In this document: positions 1 through 9,508 of the stretch, in pieces | How the letters are laid out: every line of letters starts with the position of its first letter | Numbering within the stretch: the stretch's first letter is position 1 | DNA from: Pelobates cultripes | Lineage: Eukaryota; Chordata; Amphibia; Anura; Pelobatidae | Length of the DNA stretch: 64,000 nt | Assembly: GCA_933207985.1 (NCBI GenBank) | Contig: OW240916.1 | Coordinates: 134,990,430 to 135,054,429, forward strand | Direction: 5' to 3' | Translations under genes and position numbers: made by a program | The notes under the pieces: generated by a model | The model's input: the letters and a program-made list of their open reading frames with translations, nothing else | Told to the model about the DNA's origin: nothing | The model's database searches: none

Positions 1-759
1 CATGTATGATTGTAACACATTAACAAGAATCCCCATCTAACATTCTATTTTCTGCTGTCAGAAACAAAATGTGGCCACAAATGCAGATAAGAGAGATATG
101 GTACAAAGCACATCTTCAACTTACTTGTTGTGGTATGTTACAGTTGTACAAACTTCTTCTAGGAACTCAGGGCCATTGGATTTCCCAAAGATCACCTACA
201 TAAAAATGAAAATAATGAAAAAAGTCCTGATATATATCAGATTTGATTACACAGTAAACACAAAATATAGTCAGCAGACTTACAACACAAAACAGAACAA
301 AAACTAAAAAATAATAGGTTACTAAGTTGATATAGCCACAGGAGAGTGCAGTTGATTTAAAACGGTTAAAGGTACTATAGGTACCATAACAACTTAATGG
401 AGTGGTTTTTGTGTATAGATCATGCTCCTGCAGTTTCACTACAATTCTCTGCCATTTAGGAGTTAAATCACTTTGTTTATGTAGCCCGAGGCACATTTCC
501 TCTGGCTGTGACCTACATAGTGTCCTTGCACATTACCTGTAATGAGAGATCTAATGTTCAAATGTTAAATGGTTAAACTCTAATTAATGCACAGTCTCTG
601 TGGATACTGAACCCACCCCATTTTACCAAAGTACTTTACACCTCTAGAAAGTAGAGTTTACAGTACATTGTAAAATGAATGTAGGCCAGCTTCTGTAATG
701 CTTTTTAGGTTTCGATTAGAAAGAGGTTGTTGTACAAAGACATAAACTATCTTGATTAC
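1..759. other. dock8 intron 15 (partial)
   Basis: No coding exon is visible. Bases 345-600 resemble 36713-36990 (both carry TGTATAGATCATRC and GAGTTAAATCACTTTGTTTA), so this is a copy of a dispersed repeat. The rest is AT-rich intron. Confidence 0.6.
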
Positions 760-877
760 CGGCATTGAACTCTTGGGATCTTCCCCACTCATAAACTGAA
801 TTTTGATACTTATATTTCTTGCTGATGAAAGTTTGTTGGCAAAATTCACTCTTTGTGGGTAGACGTACAGAATGTTC
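760..877 (-). CDS. dock8: dock8 coding exon 15 (DHR-1, last exon in the window)
   Basis: 118 nt on the minus strand: one carried base (completing Arg) plus 39 codons. The polypyrimidine acceptor is TTTTTTTTCAG and the donor GTAATC. It encodes [39 protein letters not shown]. Human has [39 protein letters not shown]. These are the first strands of DHR-1. The next exon (human VIFGKSSGPEF) is not in 1-759, so the gene continues beyond the left edge. Confidence 0.96.
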
Positions 878-1376
878 CTGAAAAAAAATCAAAAAGGCAA
901 GACTTTTCAGAAATCACTCAATGAACTGTACCAACAAAATGGAGTCCACAACTTAAGTAACCAAACATTTTCCCTATCTAGAGACAGAAAAGCTAATTTC
1001 TATTTTATTTGAGAATGGCATCCTCAGTATTTTCTGGATCCCACATTCCCAATGTGCATATATATTATCAGTAAATATATGCCGCTGCCGGCCCCCAGCT
1101 CCATGTATAGTGAAGAGGGGCCCAGCAAACTCCATCTTCAGCCTCCGGTAGCTCCTCTCCAGCTCCCACAAGCATGGATGTCAAAGTTGGTTACCATGGC
1201 AACAGTCCATGTGGCGAGAAAGGACTGGAGGCTGATGATGGCGTTTGCTGGGCTCAATCTTCACTATATGTATATATTTCTTTAAGAGTAGTCACATTAC
1301 AAGAGCACTGGAAATATTTTTTTCTTAACTCCTACAAATAAAAAGGTCCAATTAATCTTTGATTATTTTACTTTTG

Positions 1377-1608
1377 CTCAAAGGGCACTCTAAGCACCAT
1401 AAAGAGGAACGCTTACTGAGGTGCCTATGTTAGAGTCTCTTGCCACCCTCTCTACATTACACTACATTAGCTGAGCTGACTCAAAGCTAGGCAATGGAAG
1501 ACAGGATGTAGATTGACACTATCCAGATAGCGGATGCGAAATTCTCTTTTTATCATAACCACTATAAAGAGCTGCAGTGGTGATGGTACTCATGGTGCCC
1601 TTTTAGGT
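1377..1608. repeat. Degenerate T2-like MITE
   Basis: The left end AAAGGGCACTCTAAGCACCA and the right end TGGTGCCCTTTT are near-inverted copies of the TTAAAGG-type termini seen elsewhere in the window. The target site is degraded. Weakly supported. Confidence 0.35.
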
Positions 1609-2207
1609 TTCCAAGCAACATAAATCTATCCTGGACAAATACTATAATCCAATAATGTAAATGCTAAATAACAAATACTATCAAAAGTGAAAACAAATAA
1701 CTTGTTAATAAGGGCAGTAAAAAGCAGAGAGGAATTATGCCACTACTAAACAATGTTCACATTAACTATTTATGCAGCTCTTGGAGTTAATGTTTAAAAC
1801 AATGATGAGATGCATGGTTGCAGTATAGTTAGCCTGACTGTATTTATTATACTGTGCCAGAATTCCGAGGGTACTCTGGGATATTACGCTAGCGGTGGCA
1901 CTAAGACTTGTTTCACTGCCAAGCAAGGGAAAGTTCAGGGCTCGCGTAAACTTTCCTAATCCTGTGCTATTGGTGCATGGGTGACTAAGCAGTCAAATTC
2001 GCAGTATAAGCAACACAATGTGATCATTTAGATATATTTAATCTGTGCGACTTTTGTTCCACTTTTTAAATTGAAACTGAATTACAGTCATAGGCTTTGA
2101 TTTTAGATTGTTGAATAAACTTTTGAAATGACAATATTTTTGGATACATTTTTCAAAATATATATATTATTTGCTATAATTTTTAGATTTTAATATTTAT
2201 ACGACAT

Positions 2208-2443
2208 ATTAAATTTTGTACTTGCATTTGTGTATGTTTTGTGTTTAATATTGTTCAATACACTTTTGAAAGGATTTTATATTATGGATAAACTAATATT
2301 ATGAAAAATATTTTAATTTTGAAATATTTAGATTATATATACCGTATATAATATATATTAGTTTATCCATAATAAATAATTTCAAAAGTCTATTGAATGA
2401 TATTAAATACAAAACACTCACAAAGGCACGTACAAAATTCAGT
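2208..2443. repeat. Fold-back (inverted repeat) element with arms of about 95 bp
   Basis: The left arm (about 2208-2302) and right arm (about 2348-2443) are imperfect reverse complements. Shared blocks include TTATGGATAAACTAATAT, ACTTTTGAAA, AATTTTGTAC. The loop is AT-rich. It lies in dock8 intron 14 upstream of the ANGPTL-like gene. Family unknown. Confidence 0.65.
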
Positions 2444-2925
2444 TCACAAGGAATATGTTGCTCTACAACGTATACTTTAAAAATCTTTCACTGTTACAGA
2501 TGTATGCAATACCTCAAACATCCATCTGTGAAAATCATGTACCCTACTTAATTTTTATAGATAAATAGTATATATAAAGATATATGTATTTTTTCAACAC
2601 TTCATCTATGTACATCTCATGGGTCACATTGAACACTGTCGGAATATTGGTTGAATATGTTCTATAATTTACAAATATACATTATAAGTCCAAGTCTACC
2701 AGCCATAGAAGTGTATTATATATCTCTGGTTTAAATGATTCAATTTGCTCGCAATGTCCAATCCAAATCATTTGTGCCCATGTTAGAACACTTCAACCGC
2801 CATCTATAGGAGCAAGCATACTTGTGCTAGCAGAAGCGGAGTCTGCTTCTGCATAGCGAGCCATGCACTTATATAAACTCAATTTACTGTTTAACACACA
2901 TCAGTCCCATATGCCTGATAGAATT

Positions 2926-3055
2926 TTTGTATTTTATTTATAAAGTCCCAACAAATTCTGCAGCGCTGTACAATTGGGAAAAGACAAACACAATAAGAAC
3001 AGACCGATAGAACAGGTAGAGGACCCTGCCCATGAGCTTACAATCTAATTTACCA
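2926..3055 (+). repeat. Dispersed repeat with the GCAGCGCTGTACA core
   Basis: The TTTATAAAGTCCCAACAAAT / GCAGCGCTGTACAAT block followed by GAGCTTACAATCTAA recurs in diverged form at about 31034-31160 (plus) and about 25485-25520 (minus). It looks like a conserved SINE or LINE 3' segment common in frog DNA; the family is not named here. It ends about 240 bp before the putative TATA element of the ANGPTL-like gene. Confidence 0.5.
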
Positions 3056-3291
3056 GTAGTAATTTAAAAAGAGAATGCATTGGGTGATTATGTAATGTAT
3101 TTTATACATTATTTCAAATGCAAATTAAATATGCTTTAACATTAGTAAAATTACAATTGAACAAGTTCTTAAAGTAAAATGAAAGATTTAGCTTCCGGAA
3201 CCAAGTATTCATCAACATCAAGCAAGGAGTTAATCTGTGGAATTTGGGGGAAAGAACAGATTCCGATTCCTTTCCTGTCTCTGACTGTTAC

Positions 3292-3298
3292 ATATAAG
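3292..3298 (+). promoter_or_regulatory. Candidate TATA element of the nested ANGPTL-like gene
   Basis: ATATAAG lies about 75 bp before the ANGPTL-like start codon, which would give a short 5' UTR with transcription starting near 3320-3325. No other initiation signal stands out. This is position-based inference. Confidence 0.35.
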
Positions 3299-3371
3299 AC
3301 CTCCTTCTTGAGTCGTAGAAAGTCCATGCCAGGTCCTGCTCCTGTACTGCAAGACACTTGAAAATCACACA

Positions 3372-3854
3372 ATGAGATTCTGTTGTTCTTTTATTCTGCT
3401 GCATTCAGTCTGCTTTCTAGGTATATCCACAAAGGGCAGGGATATAATGAAACAACGATCTAACCTGCTGCCTTGCCATGGAGAACAAGTAGCTCTACTC
3501 TCTGATGGTCTTCTCCAGCTCGGATCTGGATTGAAGAGAGAAGCTGTCCATACAGAAGAGCGTATTTCCAGGATTTTGAAACAAATTCATCTATTCAATG
3601 TATCTCTTGAAAACATATTTAATGATGTTTTCCAAACTGCTAAACTCGGGCAAGATCTTGAAACAAAAACTAGAGTCTTTCTTTTTAATGATACAATCTG
3701 CCAGACTGTGGCTGAATTAAATAAAGAGGTGGCTATGATAAAGGTACTTGGAGCATCCCTGGAGGGCAAGATTAAACCTTTGGAAAAGAAGATTAGGAGG
3801 GCTGTGAACAATCACAACAAGAACGATTTGTTTCCAACCATGTCAACTATTTTG
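3372..3854 (+). CDS. ANGPTL3/8-like secreted coiled-coil protein, exon 1
   Basis: 161 codons, starting at ATG 3372 and ending at a GTAGGA donor in phase 0. Residues 1-20 (MRFCCSFILLHSVCFLGIST) form a clear signal peptide. Residues 38-54 hold EQVALLSDGLLQLGSGL, matching the lipoprotein-lipase-inhibitory motif of ANGPTL3 (DVKILANGLLQLGHGL), ANGPTL4 and ANGPTL8. Amphipathic, coiled-coil-prone helix follows (about 55-145). N-glycosylation sequons are NVS (76-78) and NDT (106-108). The family secretes lipase inhibitors that control triglyceride clearance. The gene lies antisense inside dock8 intron 14. ANGPTL3 and ANGPTL8 are nested antisense in DOCK7 and DOCK6 in mammals, which supports the family call. 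Whether it is an ANGPTL8 orthologue, an ANGPTL3 relative or a separate paralogue is undecided. Confidence 0.82.
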
Positions 3855-4396
3855 GTAGGAATATATTATTTTCTATATGTCTCTTGCTTATATCTTACAT
3901 ACAATGATCTCACCCTTCATCTTTGGTACTAGGGAAATCCAACTGAGAATATTACACATGTGGCAAATGTGTAACAACTCAAATAATCAGTCTTTGATAA
4001 TGCACAATGGCATCTAATATTACAGGTGTTTACGTTTTTGAAAAGTGAGTAAAACATTATATATTATATAATGGTGTAACAAGATAAGAGCTAGAGAGCT
4101 CTGCAAAACATGATGTCACTTAAATAGAAAAAAATGATCATCATACTACTTAAAAGCCTCTTTTTTTTTACCATTGATCATTTAGGAAAACAATGGCAGA
4201 CTTTCATTTTTAAGATAGTGTGTTAAAATGGTTTTTAATCTCATTAATCAATGCACTCTATGTTTAAGAAACATGTTTAACATGTTACTAAAATATAATA
4301 TATAACCAAGATGAATAAATATGCAACTCATTAATTCTGAAGTATCAGCCTTTACTCAAACTTTTCCATAGTCATTAAATTTTTATTTTTTTACAG

Positions 4397-4507
4397 TCTT
4401 CAATTGAAAAGCAAAAGACACAAATTGAAGAGCTGATTCTAGTGGTCAACATCCATCAGGACAAGATTAACATGCAAGAGCAGCAGATTGAGACCTTATT
4501 AAAGATG
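4397..4507 (+). CDS. ANGPTL3/8-like, exon 2
   Basis: 111 nt, 37 codons, phase 0 at both ends. The acceptor is TTTTTTTACAG and the donor GTAAGG. It encodes SSIEKQKTQIEELILVV..., ending EQQIETLLKM, a Gln/Glu-rich heptad helix. It aligns without gaps to ANGPTL3 VEKQDNSIKDLLQTVE, which as I remember it is also encoded by a 37-codon second exon. ANGPTL8 has a similar helix (ADKQSHILWAL). The shared length and phase support common descent rather than a chance ORF. Confidence 0.8.
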
Positions 4508-5373
4508 GTAAGGACATGCTATTTATATATACAAAAAATAATGCTAAGTGTATATTTGCTAGGTAAATATAGGCACACATGTGTCAAGATAGATCCACAA
4601 TCTTGATTAAAAAATGATATAATAAATAAAAATAAATCTATATATAAGTCTACTAATGGCAGTAATACATCTTTATACAGACATACAAATGATCTGTATT
4701 TAAAACAGTGTCCATTGTTAAGGGTAGCTGGAGAAATGCAGTATGAAGTCTGAAACATAATGCCTGTCTGTGCTCATTTGCTTGTCAAGCTGGGAACAGT
4801 GGAATAGTAGTGGGAACATAATTTCTTGAGTTTCTATGCCCAAGGAGAGCTTCTCAAAGTCTTATATGCAGGAGATGGAGAACAGTAATATGACACAGAA
4901 AAACAGACTAACTCCTTACCAGTTTGTGCCACTAAAGACAAAACTACACACTGACACACATTCATTTTTGTTCTGTATGATCTTGCTAAAGTGGTATGGA
5001 AGACATGCTTTCCAATTTATTGAGTATCTGAAATCAGCAACAGCAGGAAGCATAGCTATAATTATTCATGTTTACATTTCTAAAATAAGCAACACATTTG
5101 TCGTGTTTATTGATCTATATGGCATTCACAGGTTATCCCCAACTAACAAAACTGAAGGTAATACTCTGCATTACTCAAAGGGCTAAAGGAATTCGATGAA
5201 ATAATCCAAGAATATAAAACACTCCAAGAAAGGCAGTGTGGATAAATTAATAGGATTTTAACATTTTAGATTCACTGATATATATTCACATAATAGAATA
5301 GACACTACAAGCATACATACATACATTGTACATATCTAGCTAAACTGTATTGATGATTTTATTGTAATTGCAG

Positions 5374-5430
5374 GTTGAGTCAAGAAGCATAAAGAAAAAG
5401 TCTAAACGAATAAGAGATGCTCTCAAATAA
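5374..5430 (+). CDS. ANGPTL3/8-like, exon 3 with stop codon
   Basis: 57 nt after a strong acceptor (TTTATTGTAATTGCAG): 18 codons, VESRSIKKKSKRIRDALK, then TAA. The basic KKKSKR run sits where ANGPTL3 has its linker with a proprotein-convertase site. The protein then stops (216 residues in all; human ANGPTL8 has 198), so the fibrinogen-like domain of ANGPTL3 is absent. No fibrinogen-like exon is visible downstream to 12 kb. A GTAAGT at 5454 and an acceptor before 5885 would allow a non-coding fourth exon, but this is not established. Confidence 0.75.
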   Translation, partial: VESRSIKKKSKRIRDALK

Positions 5431-5431
5431 A
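5426..5431 (+). terminator. AATAAA polyadenylation signal overlapping the stop codon
   Basis: AATAAA at 5426-5431 contains the TAA stop (5428-5430) of the ANGPTL-like gene. If used, the 3' UTR would be only about 15-25 nt. A GTAAGT donor-like site at 5454 offers an alternative in which the last intron is spliced and a later signal is used (ATTAAA near 6066). Confidence 0.4.
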
Positions 5432-5636
5432 CCTATATTTTGCTCCTTGCCAAAGTAAGTAATAATGAAAACAACATACATGTGAACTTTGAATATGTTC
5501 TAAAAGTGAATCCTACCAGTTTTGTCTTTTAGCCAAACCAAGTTACAGCCCACAGCATTTTGAATGCCTGTTCCTCCTTAAGCCTAGCCCCCAACCTTTG
5601 TTATTTGCCTCTGATTTTCCTCTGTTTAATGCCTTC

Positions 5637-6421
5637 TTAAAGAGACCCTATAAGCACCCAGATCACTAAAGCTAATTGAAGTGGTCTGGGTGCAGTGTCC
5701 CTATTGTAGAATATTGCAGTTCCAGAGAAAATAATGATTTAATTTTAAGGCTGTCCTCCATAACTGCACCACTTTTCTCCAGTAACACCTTAATATATCT
5801 CTTCCAAAAAGCCAATTAATATAATTAGAGAATTTGCAACTAGTCTTAATTTTAAATAACTTTATATATCTGCTTTTATTTCAGCATTTTTTCATTAAAG
5901 AAGACTCACAAGTGCTCTTTCGCTATACCATGCTGTCAACTCTACCTCCAAACAAAAGCATCTTCAGACTAAGAAAAGTATGACTGGCTGTCCAGCTGAC
6001 TTGAGTTTGCCCAGTTTATGTGATATTTAGCCAATGTGGCCCTTTTCATAAAAAAAAGCTTAAAAATTAAACCCTAGTCATAATTTATACTTCACATAAC
6101 AATATACAAGTTGATGTCTCTGGCTCATTTTTTCCAGCATTGAATTACACATTTATTTATGTATATGTGCCAATCTAAGTCTCTTGTCTTAGGTTATAGA
6201 TTATATAGTCTTGACCAGAATCCTTGGTTGACCATGCACTTACAAGTGCACCATTACACAGGACAGCAGCAAAGTATGAACTAGATGAGGCCCATACGAA
6301 ATGTGATCATTAGGTTTTAAAATTGGCATGTGGTATATACATTTCTAATGCCTAGGACTTCCAGGCAACATAACAACTTCAATTATATAATGTTGTTATG
6401 GTATCTGGAGTGTTCCTTTAA
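5637..6421. mobile_element. T2-like MITE (degraded), TTAA-flanked
   Basis: Begins TTAAAGAGACCCTATAAGCA and ends GGAGTGTTCCTTTAA, both with TTAA. The termini are imperfect inverted repeats of the T2 type, and an internal subterminal palindrome (CACCCAGATCA...TGGTCTGGGTG) is present. It could also be two abutting partial elements. It lies just 3' of the ANGPTL-like stop codon. Confidence 0.45.
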
Positions 6422-6646
6422 TGTTAGAGTAAGACACAATAGTGGTGGGCTTAACGTAATATGGTCAAGCTGAGTGATTAAATCACCACCCTTTTGTTTT
6501 TACCTTACAACTCCCTTGTTGTGCACCTAGTTCCTATTCCTAACAGTAAAGAATGTAAAGAATGTGTTCCTGTGACTACTATTTTGGTAACAATATGTGA
6601 TGCAGGTCAGATAAGATCTAGAGCTTGTTACTGTGACCCAAATCTT

Positions 6647-7227
6647 TTAAAGGATCACTATAGGGTCAGGAACACAAACATGTATTCCTGACCCTATAGT
6701 GTTAAATCCACAATCTAGCCCCCCCTGCCTCCATAAATATAGTAAAAATCTTACTGTATTCAAGCCTGAAGCTGCTGGCTCTGCCCTGTGTGCCTCAGAA
6801 AAACAAGTGGTCTGCTCACATCATTAGAAGTGGTAGCCTGATCCAATCACAATGCTTCCCCATAGAATTGACTGAGACTGACAAAGAGGCAGATCAGGGG
6901 CAGAGCCAGCATGATTCAAACACAGCCCTGGCCAATCAGCATCTCCTCATAGAGATGAATTGAATCAACAAATCTCTATGAGGAAAGTTCAGTGTCTGCA
7001 TGCAGAGGGTGGAGACACTGAATGTTTGGATGCATTTTAGGCAGCCATGACCCAGGAAGGATCTCTAACAGCCATCTAAGGAGTGGCCAGTGAAGTTATC
7101 ACTAGGCTGTAATGCATTTTCTCTGAAAAGACCGTGTTTACAGCAAAAAGCCTGAAGGTAATGATTCTACTCACCAGAACAAATTCAATAAGCTGTAGTT
7201 GTTCTGGTGACTATAGTGTCCCTTTAA
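6647..7227. mobile_element. T2-type MITE, TTAA-flanked (family A)
   Basis: 581 bp from TTAAAGGATCACTATAGGG to CTATAGTGTCCCTTTAA. The first 60 bp form a hairpin (CACTATAGGGTCAGGAA ... TTCCTGACCCTATAGTG). The same family recurs at 21717, 32728 and 51546. TTAAAGGRR termini with TTAA target sites are the published signature of Xenopus T2 MITEs. No ORF; non-autonomous. Confidence 0.85.
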
Positions 7228-8329
7228 CATTTTCTGTACTGATTGCTAAGGAAAATAAAGCGGAACTGTTACTCAGGGTGGATAGCTAACAAATACACGA
7301 GAATTAGGTCTAAAGATTCTGACTCCGGGCACAGGTAAAAAATAAAGTAATGTGAAATGACAATTCTAATGTTTTACATATTTATTAAATGTAGAAATAT
7401 TGTGGGACATGGCAATACTAAGACCAATTTACCTTTTCTGTGCCCTTTCCTTTCTCTCTCCATTTAACCTCAGACACTAAAAATATTCCCATTCAACCAA
7501 ATATATTATCTGTTTGCTACCTATCAGGCTTGGATTGGTCATCGGGCAAACAGGACAATTGTCTATTGGGCTGCGATGGCCATTGGCTGAAAATGACAGA
7601 GCTCCATACGAGTGAGAGCTTTTTCAAAGATCTTTCTCATTCTGATGCTGGGTGGGGGCTCAGGCAGCTTGCAATGTGTACCACTAGACAGTGCAGACCA
7701 CTTACATTGCTCTGAGACATTTCAATAGGTTAAATGGTAATGCACCATCTGAAGGAGCAATATGAGTGGTCTGCACCCTCCTGAGGTACAATCCAGATGC
7801 ACCCACTGGACCACACAGGATCCGTATCCCCTCCTCCTTGGCCCATAGAGGACAAGAGGAAGAAGGAAATAAACTTTTTTGTTTGTTTTTTAATGAAAAA
7901 AATTATGTTTTGCTCATTAAATAACTCACCCCCACACTACAGTCGCTATATCCCTCAGACACACACTATAGCCCCTATTCTATAATGTATAGCTTATTTC
8001 AATTTGTAAAGCAATCACACTTCCAGTTTCCAAGAACTTTGAATCAAAGTATCAGCTTTTTTGCCAACTTGGATAAGGGTGAAGTGTCAATGGTTTAGAG
8101 CACTGTAGGATATCAGAGTTATTTTTATCTGTATTTTGAATGCATTCACTTCCAATTAAACTAGACACTTTTCCCAAGACAAAACAACAACAATGAAATA
8201 AAATCCTCTGCTTCACAGAAACAAATTATTTTGGTAGAAAGAAATAAAAAGATTTGATTCCAATAAAGCACATACAATTCTATTAAGAATTGTGCTGGAA
8301 TAACTCTCTACATTTCGCTGATAATTCAC
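7228..8329. other. Intron 14 sequence, no gene seen
   Basis: No exon, RNA gene or clear repeat boundary recognised. The region is AT-rich with short chance ORFs. It contains TGGATTGGTCATCGGGCAAA-type sequence that resembles generic vertebrate repeat DNA, not assigned. Confidence 0.4.
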
Positions 8330-8803
8330 TTAAAGGGACAATCCACTACCCAAATACAAAATGCATAAATATAATTGTTTAGTAGCTATACTACAACTTA
8401 AAACAGGCAAGAATTTAATAATGTATTTTTCATTGGAGGTAGATCTAAAAACAGCTTGCAAAACCTGCAGTTGTCTGCTGCCATTGTCCCCTTCTAGCCC
8501 CACCCAGACTTTCTGTGGCTGTCCAATCACAGACTTCACAATGCAGCTCAATGAGAACACTCTGCACGGCAGGTGCTCTGAGCAATTGCTGCTTCTTGAG
8601 TTTAGCTCCACTGAGCTAACTAAACCAGAAAGTAAAATGACCTGTTGTCTGCTTGAAAGCCAAGGGTGTATAATCAGCTTAAATTACAAAAGCGTAAGTT
8701 TCTATTGAAATTGGTTCTTTTTGCAAAATAAAAAGTCACACTCTTCGCACATAAAACTTTTCAGCAAGCTCAAGTTGTTAAGGGGTCTGGAGTGGTCCTT
8801 TAA
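8330..8803. mobile_element. T2-type MITE, second subfamily
   Basis: 474 bp, TTAAAGGGACAATCCACTAC ... GGTCTGGAGTGGTCCTTTAA, with TTAA at each end. The internal sequence differs from family A. It has one short open stretch that looks like chance. Confidence 0.75.
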
Positions 8804-9508
8804 GGGCAAATACACACCAGACATAAACATTAGCAGTTTAATGGGCAACTATTTAATTTCCCTTACACAATTTATGATACAAGAAACACATTACAAATTG
8901 TACAGACTAATTGCTAGTTCTTAAATCTGTTTGGAGAAAATATTATCCCTGGCATTATTCTATCATTACTGTGTAAAACTGTCAATTGTTTATAAACATG
9001 GACGACAACAACACACTAGGGTTGAGATAGGTTAATTGTTGGGGTGAGATAAGTTAATTACCCCCATACAGAGATGTAGCTATCAAATGAGCTCATCCTA
9101 CAGTCACCTGCAATCAATATTTTTAACTCTTTTGGACTATTTGTCCTTTGACTCCCCCCCCCCATCAGAAGCTACTTTGATAGAAAATTATATTTACATG
9201 GGGCATGTAAGCAACCTCTTTAGTAGCCTCTCACCACCACCTTTGTTTGCCCTTCGTGTCGAAGGGATATGTATTGACATCTAAAAGTGCACATCTGTCC
9301 TGTTTGCTCTTACAATGTTAATTATCACTTAATGTAATGTAAAGATATTACATGGGTTTCTCTAGCATCATCGGCATAAAATAAACAAACGTTATAGGAT
9401 ACGCTTACCCTCTGAGCCAGGAGTAATGAGGGGATTTTACCTACTGCTTAGACCGTCTCGGCGTGAACCCAGAGTTTAGTAGATGGGTGGGTGTGCCAAT
9501 CGGTGATT
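8804..9508. other. Intron 14 sequence, no gene seen
   Basis: No exon or named repeat recognised. A C-run (about 9154-9163) and ordinary AT-rich intron DNA. Confidence 0.4.

Noticed and set aside
1050..1290. GC-richer segment with a 77-codon plus-strand ORF near exon 15
   Set aside because: No splice-bounded coding match; it reads like an old repeat fragment.
4836..5186. 116-codon plus-strand ORF inside the second intron of the ANGPTL-like gene
   Set aside because: No recognisable domain, no splice-site support and it lies between two well-supported phase-0 exons. It would also break the family exon pattern.
5885..6090. Possible fourth exon of the ANGPTL-like gene after a good TTTTATTTCAG acceptor
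   Set aside because: The coding frame already stops in exon 3 and the segment lies within a TTAA-flanked repeat. Kept only as a possible 3' UTR exon.
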